A stretch of DNA of 64,000 nucleotides from Desulforamulus ruminis DSM 2154 (GTDB lineage Bacteria; Bacillota; Desulfotomaculia; Desulfotomaculales; Desulfotomaculaceae). Below the pieces are notes generated by a model, which made no database searches, was not told the origin of the DNA, and saw only the letters and a program-made list of their open reading frames with translations. The DNA lies in contig NC_015589.1 in the NCBI RefSeq assembly GCF_000215085.1, positions 496,001 to 560,000 on the forward strand, in the 5' to 3' direction. Both the position numbers and the translations under genes were made by a program. How positions within the stretch are numbered: the first letter of the stretch is position 1; every line of letters begins with the position of its first letter. Below, one piece after another: positions 1-7,883 of this stretch.

Positions 1-2
1 AA

Positions 3-227
3 GGAACCGGCCATTGCGTTATTGTAATGGATATGGTTGAAAATAAAGCCACCCAGGAAAAATTGTTCCTGCTGGCACAGAGCTACATGCCGGCCCAGGA
101 TATTCATATACTTAAAAATCCGGAGGACGAAGATTTCAGTCCCTGGTATTCCATCCGCTTCGGAGAAAAATTGATCACACCGGAGTGGAGTTTTTACCCG
201 GACCAGTTAATGCGATTTGCGGATTAA
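3..227 (+). CDS. C-terminal end of a DUF4846-like protein (partial)
   Basis: The reading frame is open to the left edge, so the start lies outside the window; 74 residues are visible. They contain the stretches HCVIVMDMVEN, LLAQSYMPAQDIHILKN, SPWYS and ITPEWSFYPDQL, which I recall as the conserved end of the DUF4846 family, a family without an established role. An internal ATG at 27 exists, but the frame clearly continues upstream of it, so it is not taken as the start. The family call is from memory of motifs only. Confidence 0.6.
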   Translation, partial: GTGHCVIVMDMVENKATQEKLFLLAQSYMPAQDIHILKNPEDEDFSPWYSIRFGEKLITPEWSFYPDQLMRFAD

Positions 228-254
228 GGCGGGAAGTTAGGAAACTACTAAAGG

Positions 255-352
255 AACAGAACACGGATTCAACGGATGATACGGATTTGCGGATTTAAAA
301 TACAGATGAAAAATTCGTGTAAATTCGTGCAAATCTGTAAAATCCGTGTTTC
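255..352. repeat. CGGAT-rich palindromic repeat, copy 1
   Basis: The left arm starts with GAACACGGATT and carries further CGGAT units about ten bases apart. The right arm ends with AATCCGTGTTT, the complement of the left end. Relatives are at 5272-5374 and 61768-61861. Intergenic, no coding potential. Confidence 0.7.
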
Positions 353-367
353 ATTTTTTATTTTTTA

Positions 368-426
368 GAAGAAGAGGGATTGTTGCAGAAAGAACATCGT
401 TCGTTTTGCCATAATCCCTTTTCTTC
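368..426. terminator. Long-loop hairpin after repeat copy 1
   Basis: A 14-bp stem with one G-T pair joins 368-381 and 413-426 around a 31-base loop. Followed by an AT-rich stretch on both strands. It may end the DUF4846-like transcript. The right arm is preceded by GTTTTGCC, as in the hairpin at 5396-5441. Confidence 0.45.
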
Positions 427-468
427 ATTATTAAAAAACAGGACGAAGTACGGTTATTTTTTAAGGTT

Positions 469-502
469 AACCGTTAAAGGTAAAAAAACAACCGTTTAAG
501 GT
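469..502. promoter_or_regulatory. Twin direct repeats upstream of livK, possible operator
   Basis: AACCGTTAAAGGT (469-481) and AACCGTTTAAGGT (490-502) are direct repeats exactly 21 bases apart, i.e. two helical turns, with a further TTAAGGT at 461-467. They lie in the 455-base gap before livK. The arrangement suits a regulator binding one DNA face; the protein is unknown. Confidence 0.4.
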
Positions 503-682
503 GGAATTATTGTTAATTAGCACGGCAAAAAGTACGATATAAAACATACAATTTAATTATAAGGCCTATTTAGTATGATACGTTGCGACACGGTTGCGAT
601 ATCCCGATTCGGGGGGGGGTAGCAAAAAAGTTAATTAAAAATACAGATTATTTTGTGTTTTTTTAAAATGGAGGTGGAGAAA

Positions 683-1903
683 TTGTTTAAATTTAGGACA
701 ATAACAGCACTGGTAAGCAGCCTTCTTTTATTGGCATTTTTATTAACCGGCTGTGGCGGGGGAGCATCCCAGGATACCATTAAAATCGGGGTCATCCTAC
801 CTCTGACCGGTGGAGAAGCCATGTTTGGCACCATGGAAAAGAACTCCTTTGAAATGGCTTACGAAGAGCTTAAAGCTGCCGGAAAAACCCAAGTTCAAGG
901 CAAGGAAATCCAACTGATCTTCGAAGATGATCAAAGTAAACAGGATGTGGCCAAATCCGCTGCGGAAAAACTAATCAACCAAGATCAGGTGGCCATGTTA
1001 ACCGGCGGCTACAGCAGTGCGGTGACCAATGTGGTTGCAGCCAACGCCCAGAGCATGAATATCCCCTTTTTAATTGTCACCGGCTCTGCGGACGATATTA
1101 CCAGGCAGGGCTGGCAGTGGGTATTTAGAGGTACCGCAGCTCCGGCCAGTAAGTATACCGGTGCACTTTGGACCATGATGGAACAAGTGGTTAAACCCCA
1201 GACGGCGGCTTTAATTTATGAAAACACCGACTTTGGCTCCTCTTCCGCCAAGGGTTTTAGAGCAGAATGCGAAAAGAGGGGCATCAAGCTTGTTTTTGAC
1301 CAGTCCTATGAATCCGGGGCCATTGATTTTAAACCTATGCTGGCCAACGCTAAGAATACCAACCCCGATATGGTTTTTGCCGTTTCTTACGTTATGGATG
1401 CCGGGCTGATTGTTAAGCAAATGAAAGAGCTTGATTTCAATACCAAACTTTTTGTGGGTGGCGGAGCAGGTTACACTATGCCGGAATTTGAGGAAAACGC
1501 CGGCAGCGCCTCGGAATATATTGCTTCAACCACCCTGTGGGTACCCAACGTTACGTGGCCTGGGGCGAAAGAATACTTCACCAAGTATAAGGAGAAGTAT
1601 GGCAAAGAGCCGGATTATCACGGCGCCCAGGCCTATGCTTCCATGTATGTGGCGGTGGATGCGCTGAACAGAGCCCAGGAGCTGTCCAACACCGGTATAC
1701 AAAAGGCCCTTAAGGAAACCGATATGATGACGGTGATGGGGCCGGTAAAATTTGAAGCATGGGAAGATTATACTAATCAAAACAAACCCAATACCTATGT
1801 AGTGCAGTGGCAGAAGGGAAATCTGGAAGTGATCTGGCCGGATGAGGTAAAATCCGCTCCTTATGTATACCCCGTTCCGAACTGGAAAGACCGGACCAAT
1901 TAA
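683..1903 (+). CDS. livK: Branched-chain amino-acid-type ABC transporter substrate-binding lipoprotein
   Basis: Periplasmic-binding protein of the Leu/Ile/Val-binding family. The N-terminus is a lipoprotein signal with lipobox LLTGC, then IKIGVILPLTGGEAMFG, the standard start of a type-1 fold binding protein. The start chosen is TTG at 683, eight bases after GGAGG (670-674), giving 406 residues; ATG 668 overlaps that ribosome site and is less likely. It heads a livKHMGF set in the usual order, so it should deliver a small amphipathic ligand to LivHM. The exact ligand (amino acid, amide or urea-like compound) cannot be told. Upstream are twin direct repeats and a G9 run. Confidence 0.9.
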   Translation: MFKFRTITALVSSLLLLAFLLTGCGGGASQDTIKIGVILPLTGGEAMFGTMEKNSFEMAYEELKAAGKTQVQGKEIQLIFEDDQSKQDVAKSAAEKLINQDQVAMLTGGYSSAVTNVVAANAQSMNIPFLIVTGSADDITRQGWQWVFRGTAAPASKYTGALWTMMEQVVKPQTAALIYENTDFGSSSAKGFRAECEKRGIKLVFDQSYESGAIDFKPMLANAKNTNPDMVFAVSYVMDAGLIVKQMKELDFNTKLFVGGGAGYTMPEFEENAGSASEYIASTTLWVPNVTWPGAKEYFTKYKEKYGKEPDYHGAQAYASMYVAVDALNRAQELSNTGIQKALKETDMMTVMGPVKFEAWEDYTNQNKPNTYVVQWQKGNLEVIWPDEVKSAPYVYPVPNWKDRTN

Positions 1904-1912
1904 GGGGTCCAG

Positions 1913-1937
1913 CCGCCGGGGATCTTGTCCCCGGCGG
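1913..1937 (+). other. Stem-loop between livK and livH
   Basis: A perfect 10-bp GC-rich stem (CCGCCGGGGA and its complement) with a 5-base loop. No T-run follows, so it is more likely an mRNA stabilising or partial-termination element than a full terminator. Such an element would keep binding protein mRNA in excess over permease mRNA, as is common for ABC importers. Confidence 0.7.
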
Positions 1938-1971
1938 TTGATCCCATTACCAATGTTGGGAGGTAACCCGA

Positions 1972-2847
1972 ATGACATTATTCGGTCAAACCGTCATCTG
2001 CGGCATCCTGCTGGGGGGCATGTACGCCTTGATTGCCATCGGCATGACCCTGATCATGGGGGTTATGAAGATCATCAACATGGCCCATGGAGCCTTAGTG
2101 ATGGTTGGCATGTATGTAACCTATGTTTGTTTTAAAGAATTTGGGATCGATCCCTACCTTGGCCTGTTAGTGGCAATGCCCACCCTTTTTTTACTGGGCT
2201 GCCTGATTCAAAAATATGCTATCAACCGGCTGGTGGAAGTGGATTCAATTCTTCCTCAAAATCAGGTATTGCTTACGGTGGGAATTATGCTGGTGTTGAC
2301 AGAAACAGCCCGCTTAATGTTTAAATCAGACTACCGCTCGGTTGCCACGGGCTACTCATCCAAAACCCTCTACTTTGCGGATATGTCCATTAGTGTGGCC
2401 ATGGTTATTGGTTTTATCATTGCCATGGCGTTAACGCTGCTGCTGCACCTGTTTTTAACCAAGACAGACCTCGGCAAGTCCATTCGGGCCACCGCCCAGG
2501 ACCGGGATGCCGCTGTATATATGGGTGTTAATTCTTCAAAAATTACCATGATTACCTTTGGTATTGGCGCTGCTTTAGCCGCTGCCGGAGGGTCCCTGCT
2601 GCTGCCTTTGTTTTACCTGTGGCCGGATATTGGCCAGTTATTCACCACCAAATCCTTTATTATTACCATTTTGGGCGGCATGGGCAGTACGGTGGGGGCC
2701 ATTGTGGGGGGCGTCACCCTCGGCATTGCGGAATCCTTGGGTGCCACTTATATCTCCATGGGCTATAAAGATATTGTCGGGCTGGTGATCTTTATCGTGG
2801 TACTGCTGTTCCTGCCCGGCGGGTTCAGGAGTTTAGCAAAGAGGTGA
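1972..2847 (+). CDS. livH: Branched-chain amino-acid-type ABC transporter permease LivH
   Basis: Integral membrane permease, 291 residues with about eight hydrophobic segments. The N-terminal TVICGILLGGMYALIAIGM and the later LGGMGSTVGAIVGG stretch are typical of LivH-type permeases. ATG 1972 is preceded by GGGAGGT at proper spacing. The stop codon overlaps the ribosome site of livM, so the pair is translationally coupled. It should form a heterodimeric channel with LivM, powered by LivG and LivF. Confidence 0.92.
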   Translation: MTLFGQTVICGILLGGMYALIAIGMTLIMGVMKIINMAHGALVMVGMYVTYVCFKEFGIDPYLGLLVAMPTLFLLGCLIQKYAINRLVEVDSILPQNQVLLTVGIMLVLTETARLMFKSDYRSVATGYSSKTLYFADMSISVAMVIGFIIAMALTLLLHLFLTKTDLGKSIRATAQDRDAAVYMGVNSSKITMITFGIGAALAAAGGSLLLPLFYLWPDIGQLFTTKSFIITILGGMGSTVGAIVGGVTLGIAESLGATYISMGYKDIVGLVIFIVVLLFLPGGFRSLAKR

Positions 2848-2853
2848 GTCGTG

Positions 2854-3831
2854 ATGAAAAACAAAAAGATTCTCTTATCCATCGGAGTATTTGTACTGGC
2901 GGCCTTGATACCGCTGGTGCTTAAAGTTCCTTATCACCTGCATATTTTGAATCTGATTATTATCTGGGCCATCCTGGGAACCGCCTGGAATATCCTTGGC
3001 GGCTATGCGGGTCAGATTTCCTTTGGCCACGCGGCATTTTTTGGTCTGGGAGCCTATACGGCCGGTTTGTTAAAGCTGCACCTGGGCATCTCTCCCTGGT
3101 GGGGCATGCTCCTGGGCCCCCTGGTGGCCACCATTGTTTCATTACCCATCGGGTTTATTTGTTTCCGGCTCCGTGGCCCCTATTTTGCTCTGGCCATGCT
3201 TTCCCTGGGGGAAATTTTTCGGCTGCTGTTTACAAACCTGCAGAGTTTTACCAATGGGGCTAAGGGTATTTTAATCATGCCGGCCGTTATCTCCAAAGTT
3301 TTTTATTTTTATGTAGGGTTGGGCATTTTGGCACTGACCATTTTAGTCACCTATCTCCTTGTCAATTCCAAAATCGGCTATTATTTAGTCTCCATTCGAG
3401 AAGACCAGGATGCCGCTACCTCTCTGGGCATACCCACAACCCTTTACAAAAATCTGGCCTTAATTCCCAGCGCTTTTATTACCGGCCTGGCCGGAGCTTT
3501 TTATATGAATTATGTGGCTTTTATTGATCCACGGATTGTTTTCTCCCTGCCCAACGTTTCCATTATGCTCATCCTGGTGGTGATGCTGGGAGGGCCCGCC
3601 ACCATCTGGGGACCAACCATCGGGGCAGTCATTTATATTTCCCTGGGGGAATTGTTCCGGGCTACTTTGGGCTCGGCCAATGTGCTGGTCTTTGGTCTGC
3701 TGGTGTGCATTATTATTTTGTTTGTGCCCAATGGCATTGCCGGTGAGATGGAGCGTGTCAAAAGCTGGCTCCAGCGCAGGAAAATTGATGTTCCAGGAGG
3801 TGAAAAGGATGAGCTTCTTCGCAGCCAATAA
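2854..3831 (+). CDS. livM: Branched-chain amino-acid-type ABC transporter permease LivM
   Basis: Second permease of the importer, 325 residues, strongly hydrophobic. It contains ILGGYAGQISFGHAAFFGLGAY and a loop with SIREDQDAATSLGI, the EAA-like coupling region of LivM proteins. ATG 2854 has AGGTG (2842-2846) upstream; GTG 2851 is an alternative start. The 3' end overlaps livG by 23 bases. Confidence 0.92.
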   Translation: MKNKKILLSIGVFVLAALIPLVLKVPYHLHILNLIIIWAILGTAWNILGGYAGQISFGHAAFFGLGAYTAGLLKLHLGISPWWGMLLGPLVATIVSLPIGFICFRLRGPYFALAMLSLGEIFRLLFTNLQSFTNGAKGILIMPAVISKVFYFYVGLGILALTILVTYLLVNSKIGYYLVSIREDQDAATSLGIPTTLYKNLALIPSAFITGLAGAFYMNYVAFIDPRIVFSLPNVSIMLILVVMLGGPATIWGPTIGAVIYISLGELFRATLGSANVLVFGLLVCIIILFVPNGIAGEMERVKSWLQRRKIDVPGGEKDELLRSQ

Positions 3832-4534
3832 TCTGGTTAAGCAGTTTGGCGGGTTGACGGCGGTAGCAAACTTGAATTTTACCGTGAATCAAGGGGAAAT
3901 ATTCGGTATTATTGGTCCTAACGGTTCCGGAAAAACAACGGTATTTAATTTAATCAGCCGATTCTTTCCTTTAACCTCTGGAGAGATTTATTTTAAGGGA
4001 AAAAGGATTGATACACTGCCCGCCCATAAAATCTGTCAGGTGGGCATCGGCAGGACCTTCCAGGTGGTAAAGCCGCTAAAACGGATGAGTGTGCTTGATA
4101 ACGTAATGGCCGGGGCCTTTCTCAGAACAAGCCAGGTTGGCAAGGCCAGAGCGAAAGCAAAGGAGATTGTTCATTTTTGTGGTTTAGAGCCTTATAAAGA
4201 CTTTGAGGCCAAGAGCCTGCCCATTCCCCTGCGCAAAAGACTGGAAATTGCCAGAGCCCTGGCTACCGAACCGGAACTTTTGCTGCTGGATGAAACCTGT
4301 GCCGGGTTAAATCCCAAGGAATCGGAGGAAGCGATTCTATTAATCAGAAAAATTCGGGAAGCCGGGGTGACCATCATTATTGTTGAACATTTAATGAAAG
4401 TGATGATGGGCATTTCGGACCGGATTTTGGCCATTAATTTTGGCGGGCAGATTACCACTGGAGCCCCCAAAGAAGTGGCCGGACACCCTGAAGTTATTAA
4501 AGCATATTTAGGTGATGCCTATGCTCAAGGTTAA
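3809..4534 (+). CDS. livG: Branched-chain amino-acid-type ABC transporter ATPase LivG
   Basis: ATP-binding subunit, 241 residues. Walker A is GPNGSGKTT, the Q-loop region reads GRTFQ, and Walker B is LLLLDETCAGLNPKE. The signature motif is atypical: LPIPLRKRLEIARAL stands where LSGGQ is expected. ATG 3809 is inside the livM 3' end, with AGGAGGTG seven bases before it; longer in-frame starts from 3680 would only overlap livM more. Works with LivF on the cytoplasmic face. Confidence 0.9.
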   Translation: MSFFAANNLVKQFGGLTAVANLNFTVNQGEIFGIIGPNGSGKTTVFNLISRFFPLTSGEIYFKGKRIDTLPAHKICQVGIGRTFQVVKPLKRMSVLDNVMAGAFLRTSQVGKARAKAKEIVHFCGLEPYKDFEAKSLPIPLRKRLEIARALATEPELLLLDETCAGLNPKESEEAILLIRKIREAGVTIIIVEHLMKVMMGISDRILAINFGGQITTGAPKEVAGHPEVIKAYLGDAYAQG

Positions 4535-5225
4535 TCATATTGATGTTTCCTATAAGGAACTGCAGGTACTGTGGGGTGTTTCCTTTGAAGTTCATGAGGG
4601 AGAACTGGTGGTGCTGCTGGGTTCCAACGGCACCGGCAAGACGACCACCCTCAATGCCATTTCAGGCCTTCTGCCTAAAGATAAGGGAAGCATTCATTTT
4701 ATGGGGCAGGATATTACCCGTATACCGGGCTATAAAGTGGCCGGATATGGCATTATTCACGTTCCGGAAGGCCGGCGGCTGTTTCCGGAAATGACGGTCA
4801 TGGAAAATCTGGAAATGGGTTCCCTTTTCCCGGAGGCCAAAGGGAAAAGGAAAGAGACCCTGCGCAGGGTCTTTGATTTGTTTCCTATTTTGGAAGAGAA
4901 GAAGAACCAGGAGGCCGGCAAGTTAAGCGGCGGGCAGCAGCAGATGGTGGCCATCGGCAGAGGGCTGATGGCTCTACCCAAGCTGCTTATCTTAGACGAG
5001 CCCTCCCTGGGTTTGGCCCCGGTACTGGTACAGCAAATCTTTGATTTCGTCAAAGAAATCAATAACCAGGGGGTTACGGTTTTGTTAGTGGAACAAAACG
5101 TAGGCCAGACCTTAAAGCTTTGCCATCGGGCCTATGTTTTGGAAAACGGGAGAATTACCCTGGAGGGGAGCGGGCAACAGCTTCTGAAAAACGAACATGT
5201 TAAAGAAGCTTATTTAGGTATTTAA
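4521..5225 (+). CDS. livF: Branched-chain amino-acid-type ABC transporter ATPase LivF
   Basis: Second ATPase, 234 residues. Walker A GSNGTGKTT, signature LSGGQQQMVAIGRGL, Walker B LLILDEPSLGLAP. ATG 4521 gives the typical MLKVNHIDVSY start and has AGGTGA five bases upstream; it overlaps the end of livG by 14 bases. GTG 4512 and ATG 4515 are alternatives. Last gene of the operon; the CGGAT repeat copy 2 follows. Confidence 0.9.
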   Translation: MLKVNHIDVSYKELQVLWGVSFEVHEGELVVLLGSNGTGKTTTLNAISGLLPKDKGSIHFMGQDITRIPGYKVAGYGIIHVPEGRRLFPEMTVMENLEMGSLFPEAKGKRKETLRRVFDLFPILEEKKNQEAGKLSGGQQQMVAIGRGLMALPKLLILDEPSLGLAPVLVQQIFDFVKEINNQGVTVLLVEQNVGQTLKLCHRAYVLENGRITLEGSGQQLLKNEHVKEAYLGI

Positions 5226-5271
5226 TCTCGATGAAACATTAAAAATGGCAGATAACCCAGGCTAATAAAAA

Positions 5272-5374
5272 ATAGAACGCGGATTTTACGGATTTCCGCG
5301 GATTCTCACGGATTTTAAATTTTTAATTAAAATCCGCGTAAATCCGTATCACCCGTTCAATCCGCGTTCTATTT
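5272..5374. repeat. CGGAT-rich palindromic repeat, copy 2
   Basis: The most regular copy. The left arm has GAACGCGGAT followed by three more CGGAT units at ten-base steps, and the right arm ends ATCCGCGTTC, its complement. The two arms form a roughly 45-bp imperfect palindrome with an AT-rich centre. It lies between livF and the converging gene at 5446. Confidence 0.75.
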
Positions 5375-5395
5375 CTCTTTTTATTTTTGGACAAT

Positions 5396-5441
5396 AAAGG
5401 GCTGTGCAATCCAACCATTCCGGGTTTTGCCACAGCTCCTT
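5396..5441 (-). terminator. Hairpin terminator of the minus-strand phosphatase-like gene
   Basis: An 11-bp stem with two imperfect pairs encloses a 24-base loop; on the minus strand it is followed by TTTATT. It sits five bases after the stop of the minus-strand gene. Its loop shares the motif TGGCAAAAC (minus strand) with the hairpin at 368-426. Confidence 0.55.
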
Positions 5442-5445
5442 CTAC

Positions 5446-7701
5446 CTAAATGGAATTTTGACTCGTTTTATCGCTTGGGACCAGATTAAGCAAAAGCAGG
5501 GTAAAGATCGGATAAATAATGGCGGTTGCCGCGGCGATAATCCCGGCGTCATTGGTGAACAGAGCCACCGCGGCGCCAAATAAAGCGGCATAACAACCGT
5601 TTAGTATATCGGGTGTTCTTTTGCGGATGTGTTCCAGGAAATCAAACTGGAATTTAAACATTAAAAGCATTAGAAAGATGGAAGCCACCAGCATGCCGCT
5701 CCAATAGGAGTAACGCATTAACCGGAAGTCCATCTCCAGTTTACGGATGATGATGTCCAGCATGCTGGACAAGCCGCCGGTTTGAATCTCCTGAACCGCA
5801 CGGCCGATATGGGTACGGGAGCCGCCCAGAAAATCAGCCAGTGAAATGAACAGCATCACCGCCAGGACCGAGGCGGCCACCATAAATAATTGTTTTTTAC
5901 CGGTTGGCAGCCCCAGAGACAGCCAGAGCAAAGTAACAAAAGCCGCTGTTACCGAGATGGAGGCACCGCCTTTGGAACCCAGACCGGGATAGACCATCAC
6001 GAATAAAACGCCCAACATCATGGCTGCCACCAGAACAAGCCGTCCCTTGAACTGTTTGATATTCATGAAAGCGGCTGCCCCCAGGGTGGCCGCCCCAATC
6101 ACCGCCCCCATCAGTTCATTGCCGATGCCGTAGAAACGGGCTCCGTACTGGGGGTCATACCCCAAGGGTGAATTGAGGATTAGGTTTGCACCCAGGAATA
6201 AATCCGTAAACAGCAGGGCAATGAAGGCGGCGCAAACCGCTACCATAGCGTGGGAAAGACTTTTATTGCGGGCCAGCCGGTGCAGCAGAACAGTTAGGAC
6301 AAAAGTAATTAAGATCAGAGCCATGAAGGATTGAGCCACCGTCAGGGCACCCAGACCGGCCATGGCCAGCAGTCCCAGGGGCAGGGTAAGGATGGCCAGG
6401 TAATTATAAAGCAGGATCTTTTTTAGAATCCGGGAATAGTCATGATTAAACAGACGAAGGATGAACATCACCAGAGAAAGGGCCAATACCCCTAAAATGT
6501 AAGAAGCAACCGTGCTGAGAACCGGTACCCGGCGCAGGGTGTTTTGCACCAGCTTTTCCTGAGCCTGACTTAAGTATTGGAGATAGCTTCCGGTTTCAGC
6601 GGAGATACCCTTCATGGGCTGCCCGATCATTTCCTCGGAAACGGCCAGGCCCAGGGAATGCAGCACTGTTGCGGCCACGTCTGTGTTGGTTACAATACCC
6701 GGACGATGGGTTGTGCCCGAGGTAAGAAGACCTTTTTCAATGCCCGGACCGGCGAAGATCAGGGGTGTCAAGGTATTGCCCTGGGCTTTATTTGCTTCCG
6801 AAGGGGTGGGGGTCAGCACCATGAGGTAATCCTGCTCCAGGTTGATGACCTGCAGCAGTTCTCCTAGAAAATGATCCGCCCTATGTAAGGCTGAGTAAAG
6901 TTGTCTTTCCGCCATGGGTTTACTAATGCTGGAGGAGTAAGCGGCGGCCCGGGAGGTATCGCCGAAATCCACCACCAATACCGGACTTTGGGTATAATAT
7001 TGTTTTAAAAGCTTTAATAACTTCTCTTCATCGGTACGAATACCGAAGGGCGCCTGGCGGTCGGCAGTAAGAATATCGCCGGAAACAACCCCATAGTCCA
7101 CCCGGCCGTTGCCGTCCATCAACAAAGCGGCAGCCTGTCGCCCGTAGGTATAGCGGGGCAGGTTTGTTTCCTCCGAGGGCAGGTCGGAGTTGCCCAAGAC
7201 GGCGGTCTTTAATCCGGCCTCATGTAAAGCGTCCCCCAAGGCGCCAATGCGCACCTCGTAATGCTTGTCTTTATTCATATTTTTCATTTGTTCGGCGGAC
7301 AGGTTTACAACCTGATAGGCATGAATATCCCGGATGTTGTTGCGGCGCTGGTAAATATCGGCCACAAGCTGTCCGTTGATGGTCTCCCGGGTATTAAAGG
7401 ACTGGGCGGCTCCCGGAGAACCAATGGCCCGGCTGCCTGAACCAATGGTGGTAAAAGCGTTGTCGGCAGTCTGACTGCCGCCGGTGGTGGTGTTCATTAA
7501 GCCAATGGCCCCGTTTTTTTGTATCAGGGCTTGAAAATGCGCCAGATCCGGATGGTCAAGGTTATTTAAACTGATCTGGTCCACAACCAGGATGATAAAG
7601 TGCCGGGTGGGGCCGGTTTGGGCATAAGCAGGCTGCAGTTGACTCATAAAAATAAGAGCAAATAGGATCAACAGAAGAATTTTATGGATTTTATTGGTCA
7701 T
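5446..7701 (-). CDS. Exported alkaline-phosphatase-superfamily-like domain fused to a polytopic membrane domain
   Basis: 751 residues. A signal peptide (about 1-28, ending PAYAQ) is followed by an extracytoplasmic domain of about 360 residues. That domain opens HFIILVVDQISLNNLDHPDL and has TTTGGSQTADNAFTTIGSGSRA, a pattern like the metal-binding Asp and nucleophile regions of alkaline-phosphatase/phosphodiesterase enzymes. A later TPTPSEANKAQGNTLTPLIFAG segment resembles the distal metal-binding part. From about residue 395 there are ten or so membrane segments. I do not know a characterised homologue. A role in cell-envelope polymer metabolism is a guess. The start ATG has a modest upstream site; the gene stands alone, convergent to livF. 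Confidence 0.6.
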   Translation of the reverse strand: MTNKIHKILLLILFALIFMSQLQPAYAQTGPTRHFIILVVDQISLNNLDHPDLAHFQALIQKNGAIGLMNTTTGGSQTADNAFTTIGSGSRAIGSPGAAQSFNTRETINGQLVADIYQRRNNIRDIHAYQVVNLSAEQMKNMNKDKHYEVRIGALGDALHEAGLKTAVLGNSDLPSEETNLPRYTYGRQAAALLMDGNGRVDYGVVSGDILTADRQAPFGIRTDEEKLLKLLKQYYTQSPVLVVDFGDTSRAAAYSSSISKPMAERQLYSALHRADHFLGELLQVINLEQDYLMVLTPTPSEANKAQGNTLTPLIFAGPGIEKGLLTSGTTHRPGIVTNTDVAATVLHSLGLAVSEEMIGQPMKGISAETGSYLQYLSQAQEKLVQNTLRRVPVLSTVASYILGVLALSLVMFILRLFNHDYSRILKKILLYNYLAILTLPLGLLAMAGLGALTVAQSFMALILITFVLTVLLHRLARNKSLSHAMVAVCAAFIALLFTDLFLGANLILNSPLGYDPQYGARFYGIGNELMGAVIGAATLGAAAFMNIKQFKGRLVLVAAMMLGVLFVMVYPGLGSKGGASISVTAAFVTLLWLSLGLPTGKKQLFMVAASVLAVMLFISLADFLGGSRTHIGRAVQEIQTGGLSSMLDIIIRKLEMDFRLMRYSYWSGMLVASIFLMLLMFKFQFDFLEHIRKRTPDILNGCYAALFGAAVALFTNDAGIIAAATAIIYPIFTLLLLNLVPSDKTSQNSI

Positions 7702-7883
7702 TGATTTTCACCATTCTGTAATATTCTTTGTAAAACACAATGCCATTTTAGCAAAAAAAGGAAGTGGTGTCCAACGAAATCATTTTTGTCCTGTAAACCC
7801 TTTGACTTTAAGGTTGCTTTTATGGGAAGGTGAATTATAATTAATAATTAGTTAGTCTATGTAGAATGGAAGGATGGTAAATT

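Noticed and set aside
255-352. CRISPR-like or satellite array
   Set aside because: CGGAT units are 5-7 bases at ten-base steps in inverted arms, without spacers or cas genes.
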